A stretch of DNA of 44,829 nt from Thermoplasmatales archaeon SM1-50 (lineage in GTDB: Archaea; Thermoplasmatota; E2; DHVEG-1): the NCBI GenBank assembly GCA_001595945.1, contig LSSI01000040.1, positions 1-44,829 on the forward strand, written 5' to 3'. The notes below the pieces were generated by a model, which was given only the letters and a program-made list of their open reading frames with translations, ran no database searches and was not told where the DNA came from. Below are positions 32,016 through 40,233 of this stretch, one piece after another. The number at the start of each line of letters is the position of its first letter. Position 1 is the stretch's first letter. Both the position numbers and the translations under genes were made by a program.

Positions 32016-33566
32016 TTATTTAACAGTAATTTCTTCCACAAGAATATTAAGATCCGATCGCGGGTTCCATACGAGATACTCCGGAAAAGCGATATTGCAG
32101 ACACTTATGTAAAGAGGGATGCACGCAACGTCATCCATAGCGATCTTAAATCCCTGTTTCATACGATCCAAGCGTGTCTTCTGGTCCATGGTATAGCTGA
32201 TTTCTGAGGTTATTAAATCGATGGTCTGATTTGAATAGAATCCAAAATTATATGATCCGGCACCAAGTGGATGGCTCTCAGATCGTAAGAGATAATCAAA
32301 TATTTCACCACCATCACCAGTCGCAGGGATCCAACCAAGAAAATAAATGGAGAAGTTCCGTTCATATAATTTCTGATAATATTGCATTCCAGGAATGATA
32401 TTGACGCTGATATTTATTACCTCTGATAGTTGTTTTGCTATTTCTTCAGAAATCTTTATTCGCATTGGAGATTCTTCTATGGTATCTAACGTTATAGTAA
32501 ACCCGTTTTCATATCCTGCATCCCGAAGAAGCTGACTAGAAAGATTCACATCGAATGGTAATCGTTTTATTTCAGGGTTATACCCAAAAATCAAGGGAGA
32601 TAAGAACTGCGAGGCAGGCTCCGCGGCCAAGTCCAATAGTTTAATGATTCTATCAATATCAATCGCATGATACATTGCCTTTCTTACACGTACATCCGCG
32701 AACGGATTCTTCACGCCGGGGAATCTACTACTATTGTTTTCTCTAAAGTCAAACCCAAGGTACCATACAGTAGGATTGGAGATTTTTTTTATTATAATCC
32801 CTGAACAATTGAGTATCTCATCGATGTACATTTGAGGTACATGTTCTAGAATATCAATATCTTTTGCGATGAGTGCATTTTTTCGATCTTCGCTATTTTT
32901 TATGATTTTGTAGATAACTTTTTCTATGACAGGATCACCCATAGAATATTGATCAAATCGTATTAAGGTAAGGTTCTCCTCGCATGCATATTTCTCAAGC
33001 TTATAAGGGCCAGTTCCAACAGGCCATTTTTCTGATGTTTCTTCTACATATTTCTGAGATGCGATGGGTATATTTGTCAACTTGTTTAAAAGAATGGGGA
33101 ACGGTTGAAATGTTATAATGTCAACTGTATAATTGTTAACAACATTGACTTCTTTAACCTCGGTAAGTAAATCCCGTAGCACATGACTTTTATTATTTTT
33201 TATAAAATCGATCGTAAATTTAACATCATGTGCAGTAAAATTATATCCATTATGAAACGTAACATCGTCTCTAAGAAAAAAACGCCATGTGCAATTATCT
33301 GGGTTATTCCATGATTTCGCAAGTTTAGGAAAGAGCTTAAAACTGTTGTCAAACGCAACTAAAGGATTGAAAATATTAAAGTTTATACTTAAGGTATTTG
33401 TATCATAACTATCAATCCATGGAAAGAAACCATGAGGACCTTCTGATATACCGATAGTCAGCAACTCGCTATGTTTTTGATTTCCTTCTTCCGCTTGATT
33501 AATGCAACCGGAAAAACCCACGCAGAGTAGGAGAATCCCTATCGCAATTATAAGTATTTGTCTCAT
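32016..33566 (-). CDS. Extracellular solute-binding lipoprotein, family 5
   Basis: This 516-aa protein has a lipoprotein signal (MRQILIIAIGILLLCVGFSG, Cys21 next). The family 5 core follows: IFNPLVAFDNSFKLFPKLAK, WRFFLRDDVTFHNGYNFTAH near residue 95 and VRVRKAMYHAIDIDRIIKL near 297. Such proteins bind oligopeptides, nickel or other ligands for ABC importers. No permease or ATPase gene is near; instead a histidine kinase and response regulator follow, so it may act as a ligand-presenting receptor. A peptide ligand would fit the neighbouring peptidases; that is inference. Confidence 0.9.
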   Translation of the reverse strand: MRQILIIAIGILLLCVGFSGCINQAEEGNQKHSELLTIGISEGPHGFFPWIDSYDTNTLSINFNIFNPLVAFDNSFKLFPKLAKSWNNPDNCTWRFFLRDDVTFHNGYNFTAHDVKFTIDFIKNNKSHVLRDLLTEVKEVNVVNNYTVDIITFQPFPILLNKLTNIPIASQKYVEETSEKWPVGTGPYKLEKYACEENLTLIRFDQYSMGDPVIEKVIYKIIKNSEDRKNALIAKDIDILEHVPQMYIDEILNCSGIIIKKISNPTVWYLGFDFRENNSSRFPGVKNPFADVRVRKAMYHAIDIDRIIKLLDLAAEPASQFLSPLIFGYNPEIKRLPFDVNLSSQLLRDAGYENGFTITLDTIEESPMRIKISEEIAKQLSEVINISVNIIPGMQYYQKLYERNFSIYFLGWIPATGDGGEIFDYLLRSESHPLGAGSYNFGFYSNQTIDLITSEISYTMDQKTRLDRMKQGFKIAMDDVACIPLYISVCNIAFPEYLVWNPRSDLNILVEEITVK

Positions 33567-33726
33567 GCTCTACCTAATTATTGATTATATATATTATTAT
33601 TTAAGATACAATCCTGAAGAGGTTTATTTGATTATCCCTACATATCTCTTACGAGTAAATGAGAATTAAAATGTATCTGTAAATTTTTTGTACAAAAATG
33701 CAGAATTTCCATGAAAAAGTAAGGTT

Positions 33727-34962
33727 TTATCTAATTCTCTCTGTTGCTTCGTAGTTTACGTAAAGAAACGGGTTGCCGATTAGGGTATTTCCTGCACATT
33801 CGGTATGGGGGTCCCGATCAGGATATCGCTCTTGGACAAACGAGGCGGTCTCCACATATGCTTCCATCGCAAACCAGGCGGTCCCAAGATACGCGTTGTG
33901 ATCTCGCATCGTCTCATAGATTATATATTTATATTCGGTTCCATAACTCCATGAGGTCCCACTAGCAGCCTGACCAATGGATCGCCCAAATACGTAGGAA
34001 ACCGCGATATTGACATTCAATGGTGTTGTCCCTGGAGCTTCCCAGAAATCCGCGCTATGGCACCCATAGAGAAACGTCATAAGAGCCCCGTTGGGAAGAC
34101 CAAGGATTTTTAATGAAGAAAAACCACCAGAGTCCCATGCTTGATACCTGAAGTTTGCATGTTGCCATGTGTCAAAGATCTCATATCTATTACTACGGAG
34201 TTGCCGCCAAATTTCGCCATCTACGGTGATATCCGTTCCCTCTCCATCGGTATCGACAAGAGGTATACCGTATATTTCCTGTAAGACAGGGACGACACCA
34301 ATTGGTCCATAGAAATTGTTATCGTAATCTTCGTGACATGCGACAAATGCGTTTTTCATTGTGCTTGACGTGCCGATATAATATCTATGAATTTTCTCTA
34401 AAAATCTGTTCATAAAGAACACTTGCCCGATTATCGGTGGTCGCATCCAACAAACCCAAATTTCAGGTCCTTCATGTGGACCGAAGATATGGTAATCGTA
34501 GAAACCATCTGCATCCGTATCCTTAAAATCACCATCCATATCCTCGTAGAATACGCTAAGTATACCGCTGTTGTTTCCAACACCTTGTTCCCATATTGCA
34601 TATGGGACTTGACCAACAAGCAATGCACCAACGGTTCCATTTATCGCATACTCTTTTTGTAGGATTTGTCTCATCTCAGCAGGCGTGATAGGTTTTAGGC
34701 TTCGAAGACCATTCACGAGTACAGTGGAAAATCTAACAGGGAAGCGTTCTTCGACTTCACTGAGATATCTGTGAAATTTCTTCTGTATCCAGGGATAGAG
34801 CTGTGCATCGATAATAACCACGATATGATCAATTGTATGAGGAAGATGGAAGGAGGAATCTATAATTAATGTCGAAAAAACAGCTGTTGTTCCGTGAACA
34901 ACACTCACAGTATGGTTAAGGAGGAAAAGACAAAGGAGTATACCGATGATTCTTGGTCTGAT
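33727..34962 (-). CDS. Secreted C25-like peptidase with AUC start
   Basis: The tracked ORF starts at GTG 34908 inside what is clearly a signal peptide. The frame is open further upstream and reads RPRIIGILLCLFLLNHTVSV immediately after an ATC at 34960-34962, with GAGG 9 nt before it. The 411-aa product has acidic, calcium-like DGDFKDTDADGFYD near residue 140. A C25-like end follows with DTWQHANFRYQ, the Cys block LMTFLYGCHSADF, and AGNTLIGNPFLYVNY. It is shorter than the other C25 protein and its catalytic dyad is less clear. The start codon is inferred. Confidence 0.75.
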   Translation of the reverse strand: MRPRIIGILLCLFLLNHTVSVVHGTTAVFSTLIIDSSFHLPHTIDHIVVIIDAQLYPWIQKKFHRYLSEVEERFPVRFSTVLVNGLRSLKPITPAEMRQILQKEYAINGTVGALLVGQVPYAIWEQGVGNNSGILSVFYEDMDGDFKDTDADGFYDYHIFGPHEGPEIWVCWMRPPIIGQVFFMNRFLEKIHRYYIGTSSTMKNAFVACHEDYDNNFYGPIGVVPVLQEIYGIPLVDTDGEGTDITVDGEIWRQLRSNRYEIFDTWQHANFRYQAWDSGGFSSLKILGLPNGALMTFLYGCHSADFWEAPGTTPLNVNIAVSYVFGRSIGQAASGTSWSYGTEYKYIIYETMRDHNAYLGTAWFAMEAYVETASFVQERYPDRDPHTECAGNTLIGNPFLYVNYEATERIR

Positions 34963-35037
34963 GAAATCAAGCCTCTTTTTTTATCAATACGGAAGACTAA
35001 TTTAAATGTTTTGTCAAGGATAAAAATGTTTTGTATA

Positions 35038-35703
35038 TCAAAGCACTTTAAGCAGTTCATCTAAAGACATGACTTTTGCAAAACCTCTCCGCAATACCTG
35101 CAATTCCATTTCATGAAACTTTGGGAAATGCGCTGCCGTCACATCACTTCCAAACACTACTTTAAAGCTTCTTTCATATGCTTGTCGTGCGGTGGTTGAG
35201 CAACAGTAGTTGGTAAGAGTTCCACTGATAATTACTATATCTTTTCCTAGGTTTTTTAAAATGGTTTCTAATGGTGTTTCAAAAAATGCACCATAAGAGG
35301 ATTTATGAAGAACAATCTCATCATCTGTAGGTGCAAGTTCATGCCATACCTCCCCTTTAACGAAAAACGATGATTGATCAATGTCTAAACCAGGGAAACG
35401 ACTTGGCATAAGCGGTAATGTACTAGGTCGATCAAGATACTGATGTGTTCTCGAAAAAACCGTGAATATCACCGGGATTTTTTTCTTACGACAATGTTGG
35501 ATTAATCGTTTCATGTTTGGCACTCGTCTATTGGCCTCAGGTACCCAGTAAGGGGACCACTGTGGTTTTACAAATTCATTCTGCATATCGATAACAAGTA
35601 AGGCACATTTTTCAGGGATGATATCGAATTTCGCATCTTCTGATTTATACGATTTTTTTGCTAATTCCAAAACTCGTGCCTCTGAATACTCTGTTTTTAT
35701 CAT
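35038..35703 (-). CDS. Cysteine hydrolase, isochorismatase/nicotinamidase superfamily
   Basis: This 221-aa alpha/beta hydrolase has the Asp in ALLVIDMQNEFVKP near residue 39, the Lys in IVLHKSSYGAFFETPL near 135 and the nucleophile Cys in GTLTNYCCSTTARQAYE near 168, forming the D-K-C triad. It has the usual length. Substrates in this superfamily include isochorismate, nicotinamide and ureidoacrylate; this one cannot be assigned. The 190-bp gap upstream (35704-35893) shows nothing beyond AT-rich sequence. Confidence 0.9.
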   Translation of the reverse strand: MIKTEYSEARVLELAKKSYKSEDAKFDIIPEKCALLVIDMQNEFVKPQWSPYWVPEANRRVPNMKRLIQHCRKKKIPVIFTVFSRTHQYLDRPSTLPLMPSRFPGLDIDQSSFFVKGEVWHELAPTDDEIVLHKSSYGAFFETPLETILKNLGKDIVIISGTLTNYCCSTTARQAYERSFKVVFGSDVTAAHFPKFHEMELQVLRRGFAKVMSLDELLKVL

Positions 35704-35893
35704 CGCACTGTAGGAATAATGCTTTTTCTTATGAAGATTGCGACAAAGAACATTGTATCTCTTTAAGAAATATGTCTTTTAAAAAAAACCAATGTTGCAG
35801 AATAATACTTTATAAAGTAGTAGCTTTCTTTACCAGGACATTGATTTTAGAAAACGATATGTTTTTTTAATAAATGGATCATACAATCTGGTT

Positions 35894-37426
35894 TTAATTA
35901 ATAATGAAACGTTTCAGTATATGAACGATAAGTGGAAAACGTTCAAAAAAGTGTAACAGAAAAGAAGATTGTGAAGTTTTCGGCATACTTACCTCAAGTG
36001 TCCCCCAGTCACTCTCTGCATAATAAACGTCCCTGGCTTTTACCCTGATGAGGTAATTTCCCTTTTTTTGAAAAGTGTGACTTACGGTTACATTCTCGTC
36101 TGATGCAGATGGACCCAGCCAACTGCTACTAGTCCCATCGCCCCAGTCAATAAAGTAAAACACCTCATCGTTCTCTGGATCTGTTGATACAAAAGTATAA
36201 GGATACGAGACACCGATTCTCCCTTGTGTTGGACCATAAACGAAAGGAACCGCTGGCATGGTATCATGAACTGTCGTTAACGTTTTCACGCGATATCCAA
36301 AAAGACTCCCACTCGTGCAGTGAACAATAACGCCTCCAGAGCCTGTTTCTCTTCCTGAGAGTGTATCATCGCTTATGGTTGGTGCGTCAATTATTATGGA
36401 ATAATACCCGGCAGAGTTCGTTGTTGTACTCCAGTTGTTTCCTGTCGCGGGGATCTGCAGAGAGATAACACCATTTTGAATCGGGTTCCCAGAGGAAGAG
36501 GAAATCGCTTGACCTGAAACAACAACAGACACACCAGGGGCAACCATCGCTGGCGAGATGTCCTCTGAAATGGTAATCGGCTGCACAGCAGAGTCAACTG
36601 ATTGAAGACTAAGAACTAAGTGGACGGTTATGTTTTCATCGCTTTGATCGACGGTGGATTGTACGATATTACCGACATCAGTTGAATACCATGCTTGGTT
36701 CTCTGAACGCGACCGACCAACCTCATAACATTCGTAAATCCCAGCAGGAACACTTATCGATGTTTTTTGAATGCAGGTGGCTATCTCATCGAACCATTGA
36801 CTTTCATTAAACGATTGCTCATAAACCCCCTGAACAATAAACGAGCCTGAGAAAGAGGTCATGCAGGCAAGCTGCCATTGTTCCCCAACAAACAAAGGAA
36901 AATCATACAATTCAAGTAGAGGAGAGGAACTGGTGACAATATTCATCTCATAGGGGAACGGTACGAACAGCAAGGTAATCGTCCCCTGGGAATGAAGCTC
37001 AGTGATTCCTTCCGCAAGATCAGAAACACGGATGGAGGATTCCCCGGTGATTTGCCCAGCAAGCTGCCCGAGGACACCGTTAATTATGATTTCTCCGCTA
37101 ATCTGACCGGTGATCTCTATCAGATACCATCCATCCGTCATTCCGATAACTTTCTGTTTGAAATTCTGGATGGCCCCAGAGAAAGATGCATTAGGGGTCG
37201 AAAAGTAGAGAGGATCGACTTTGTACACCCATTGATCACCCATAGACCATGTCGGGATGTCTCCCCCCTCGCTTCGTTGACGGGTTGAACCAACACTGGA
37301 TGCTACAAAACACTGACCAGAGTTTTTACTCATCACGGGAAGCGTACTGATACAAACAAATAAAAAACACAAGACACAAACAAAAATAATTTTACCAAGA
37401 TTTTTTCTAAGTTGGTTTTGGCTCAT
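35894..37426 (-). CDS. Secreted PKD-domain protein with conserved C-terminal tail
   Basis: This is a 510-aa exported protein. The signal peptide is NLGKIIFVCVLCFLFVCIST. A long beta-rich region follows, with GQIAGQITGESSIRV- and FSGSFIVQGVYEQSF-type repeats. Then come a carboxypeptidase-regulatory-like Ig segment near residue 330 (GNPIQNGVISLQIPATG) and one PKD domain (YTFVSTDPENDEVFYFIDWG). The end reads ESDWGTLEVSMPKTSQSSF then LLHFFERFPLIVHILKRFIIN, an aromatic/basic tail that may be a sorting signal. I chose the ATG at 37426 with AAGGAAG over the tracked TTG. Confidence 0.82.
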   Translation of the reverse strand: MSQNQLRKNLGKIIFVCVLCFLFVCISTLPVMSKNSGQCFVASSVGSTRQRSEGGDIPTWSMGDQWVYKVDPLYFSTPNASFSGAIQNFKQKVIGMTDGWYLIEITGQISGEIIINGVLGQLAGQITGESSIRVSDLAEGITELHSQGTITLLFVPFPYEMNIVTSSSPLLELYDFPLFVGEQWQLACMTSFSGSFIVQGVYEQSFNESQWFDEIATCIQKTSISVPAGIYECYEVGRSRSENQAWYSTDVGNIVQSTVDQSDENITVHLVLSLQSVDSAVQPITISEDISPAMVAPGVSVVVSGQAISSSSGNPIQNGVISLQIPATGNNWSTTTNSAGYYSIIIDAPTISDDTLSGRETGSGGVIVHCTSGSLFGYRVKTLTTVHDTMPAVPFVYGPTQGRIGVSYPYTFVSTDPENDEVFYFIDWGDGTSSSWLGPSASDENVTVSHTFQKKGNYLIRVKARDVYYAESDWGTLEVSMPKTSQSSFLLHFFERFPLIVHILKRFIIN

Positions 37427-37560
37427 GAGAGTTACTTCCTTGCCATACAATAAGAATTATTGTCATTTAAATGTTTTTAAAACGATAAAATTTATGTTTG
37501 ATCCTATTTTTCCGCTTATATAATGTATCAATTCCGCTTTTATTTAACGGGAGTAACTCA

Positions 37561-37567
37561 TATAAAG
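37561..37567 (+). promoter_or_regulatory. TATA box for the 266-aa membrane protein
   Basis: TATAAAG predicts a start near 37590 and a leader of about 22 nt with GAGAGG before the ATG at 37612. An earlier ATATAA near 37518 is too far upstream. Confidence 0.45.
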
Positions 37568-37611
37568 AGTTAAATAGAGGAGGTCGATTAATATTCAATA
37601 GAGAGGAAAAA

Positions 37612-38412
37612 ATGAACAAAAAAATCGTACTCATAAGTCTCTTAGCCGCTGTACTTGTTGTTGCGACAGGTTTCACCCCTACTTTGGCTTCATCACAAAA
37701 TACCCTTCTATCAATAAAACACGATCTTGTTACCATAGAAGTGAACCATCATCTTGGGAGGCAAACAAAACAAATCAGGACCATGGTCACAGTTTCCGAA
37801 GCCGAAGAAATACGACAGTATCTTAGTAAGTTATATGATGCACAGGAAAGAAACGATTATCAGGCGATTTTAAAATATGAATTACTTCTGAATGAAAAAG
37901 GAATTTTTGGTGACAGCTACCAAAAAATATCCCCCAATATCCCAGGTGTATTCATGTTAGAAAAGACAACGCTACCGTTTTATCCAACCGGTCTCGCTGA
38001 CGAAAATATCTCAAATACCTTCTGCTACTTCAATGCGATTGGTGAAGGGCTTGTGGCATGGTGGTTAGCAGTACAAGTCTTGGAAGGAATTATTACCATG
38101 ATAAAAAATGCATCTAGTTTAATTGTGGCACTTATTATCTTGCTGACATTTCTACCGTTTTTCGTACTTACTATGTTATTTACTAATTTAATTCCCTTTA
38201 GAATACTTGCGCCCAAAGGAGTATTATCCCTAGTAAATGGTACGATATTCGCTTTAGGACTGCAAGGGTTCCAACGAGTTGAGGTAGGAGCAGAATCCTA
38301 TGCGGTGAACCTAAGCGGATTTACTGGGATCACTATTAACATCCCGCCAATAAATGATCGGAAATCATTTCTCTTTGTCTCAGGATTTGCATTAAAAGCA
38401 GAAAAATCCTGA
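37612..38412 (+). CDS. Exported/membrane protein of unknown family
   Basis: This 266-aa protein has a signal peptide (NKKIVLISLLAAVLVVATGF, cleaved near ASS). An outer, helix-rich region follows (TVSEAEEIRQYLSKLYDAQE). A hydrophobic centre with two helices comes next (IITMIKNASSLIVALIILLT and PFFVLTMLFTNLIPFRIL), and a final beta-rich tail has GFTGITINIPPIN. I do not recognise the family. The track starts 38 codons earlier, upstream of the TATA box, so the ATG at 37612 with GAGAGG is preferred. It diverges from the PKD protein gene. Confidence 0.75.
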   Translation: MNKKIVLISLLAAVLVVATGFTPTLASSQNTLLSIKHDLVTIEVNHHLGRQTKQIRTMVTVSEAEEIRQYLSKLYDAQERNDYQAILKYELLLNEKGIFGDSYQKISPNIPGVFMLEKTTLPFYPTGLADENISNTFCYFNAIGEGLVAWWLAVQVLEGIITMIKNASSLIVALIILLTFLPFFVLTMLFTNLIPFRILAPKGVLSLVNGTIFALGLQGFQRVEVGAESYAVNLSGFTGITINIPPINDRKSFLFVSGFALKAEKS

Positions 38413-38530
38413 TATAACGTTCTTTAAATGTGACATTAAAGATAGATTCATATTATTTATTACTCTTCTGTGTATCAAATCAGCATATCGATGATATCAA
38501 AGAAAAAAAGAGAAAAAATTTAAGATGCTA

Positions 38531-39872
38531 CTATCGATCCTTCATCCATGAGGTAATATCTGAAATAACTTCCTCATAAACATGCCCTTCAATCAGATAC
38601 TCCGCATTCGTTGGAGTACCGGTTTCAGGAATAAAAAGAGGATTCAATGCCGGATAGGTTTTTTAATGTGACAGATGCATTTTCAACGAACATTTGATCC
38701 CATCGAGTAAAATCTGTCATCGTAACCTAATAATCCCGTCTTCCTTGGAGGATCAGCAAAGGAATGTATACTGCTTGTGCTGTTATTAGGGGATAATATA
38801 TTGCTAGATCCGCCCAATATGATTTTGTGGCACCAAGAACAAACTCACTTTCGTTGATATCTAAATTCTTAATTTTTATGACGAGCTCCTCAAGCTCTCA
38901 AATCTCTCCAGATTGATTATTACCAGAAAGACTCGCAAGATATCGTGACTGTTCTAATATCAGGTTCTCAAGAGGACGGGCCGGTGCCGCAAAAAGAATA
39001 AATTCAATGATCCACTCGTCCTGCGAGACGATACGCGGTGTCATCATACCACCCAAACTATGACCCAGAACAAAAATCCGTGACTGAGCCAAAAAAGAGA
39101 TGTTGTTTAACACATTTATCGCAGCTATGGCATCATAAATAATTTCAACCTGAACCGTGAAATTGTGAATCGCTGTAGATTCCTTAAGGTAGTGCTTTGT
39201 TCGTTTCTCGTAGCGTAAAATCACCAAATCTTTTTGGTGGAAGACCCCAGACGATATCCTTGAAAGATTTATTGGGACCATATGTTTCATCTCAATCATT
39301 TGGCCCGGAGCCATACATAAGAATAACAGCGGGAAATGAGCCGGTACCATTTGCAAGAGTTAACGTCCCTAGTAATTCTCTTTGTCCTGCACCGATAGTG
39401 ATATTTGTTTCAGTGAAAGCGCTTAGATTTGCTTAGGATGGGGGAGAAAAGTTAAACTCCTTCTGTGTTGGAACAACCAGCAATCCAAAGATTTTCTTTT
39501 TATCGTTAAACGAAATCTTAACATCAAGGACAGCGATTTTGCTAATATTACAGGTGACATATACGACAGTATAACCGGATTCATTTGTCACTTTGGATTT
39601 TATAATTCCTTTGATATTACCATTGAGGGGGATAACCTGCTGTGTCCAGATATTTTGAAAATCTTCAGCAGTAATTCGTGAGGTAACCGAGGAAAAAAAG
39701 TATATATGGCGGTAAATTTTTTTTTGCATAAGCAGTTTGATAATATCAGTAGCAAAATATTCTATTGTTTCTACAGGTGGTTGTTGTTCTTATACACAAC
39801 CAGTTAATACCACTCCTGCAAGAACAATTATTACAAAGCAATATGTGATATGTTTTACACTTTCATTTTCAT
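38531..39872 (-). pseudogene. Decayed lipoprotein: DUF3887 plus alpha/beta hydrolase
   Basis: Reading the minus strand gives, in pieces, a lipoprotein signal (HITYCFVIIVLAGVVLTGCV), a DUF3887-like domain (ITAEDFQNIWTQQVIPLNGN, VYVTCNISKIAVLDVKISFN), and an alpha/beta hydrolase. The hydrolase has ITIGAGQRELLGTLTLANGT, AVILMYGSGPND, DETYGPNKSFKDIVWGL, LRYEKRTKHYLKES, VLGHSLGGMMTPRI and a last block ITSWMKDR. Several in-frame stops (after KMKV, after GCV, after SPPS and after GPND) and frameshifts break it. The intact relatives are esterase-like exported enzymes. Two tracked ORFs (38898-39356, 39433-39729) are fragments of it. Confidence 0.85.
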
Positions 39873-40168
39873 TACGATATCAACAATATGGCTTTATATT
39901 GTAAATCATTCAATAAAATTTCTGTACTATAAGAGAAAAGTATAAGAGTTCTGTCAGTTTTAAATTATAAAAAATTAAGACAAAATCACTATTTTTCCAA
40001 AAAATCACAGAAAAGATTTAAGAGGGGATTGCTTTTCTAGATTTAATGAATGCATTTCTTTGGGGTAGAATTTGTTGTCTTTTAATGTTTTAGAATTAAC
40101 AATAAAAAAATAGTATAAGATGAAAGATGAATCAAAATAATTGTTCCAATAGAATACCTTGCCTAATC

Positions 40169-40180
40169 ATATAATATATA
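40169..40180 (+). promoter_or_regulatory. TATA region of the lux-like operon
   Basis: ATATAATATATA stands about 60 nt before the first gene, predicting a start near 40203 and a leader of about 30 nt with GAGGG. The 361-bp gap before the operon (39873-40233) is AT-rich and otherwise empty as far as I can see. Confidence 0.5.
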
Positions 40181-40233
40181 TGTTCAGAAGAAAAAAAATA
40201 TGAATCAAAAAATCGATAATGAGGGAAAAAATA

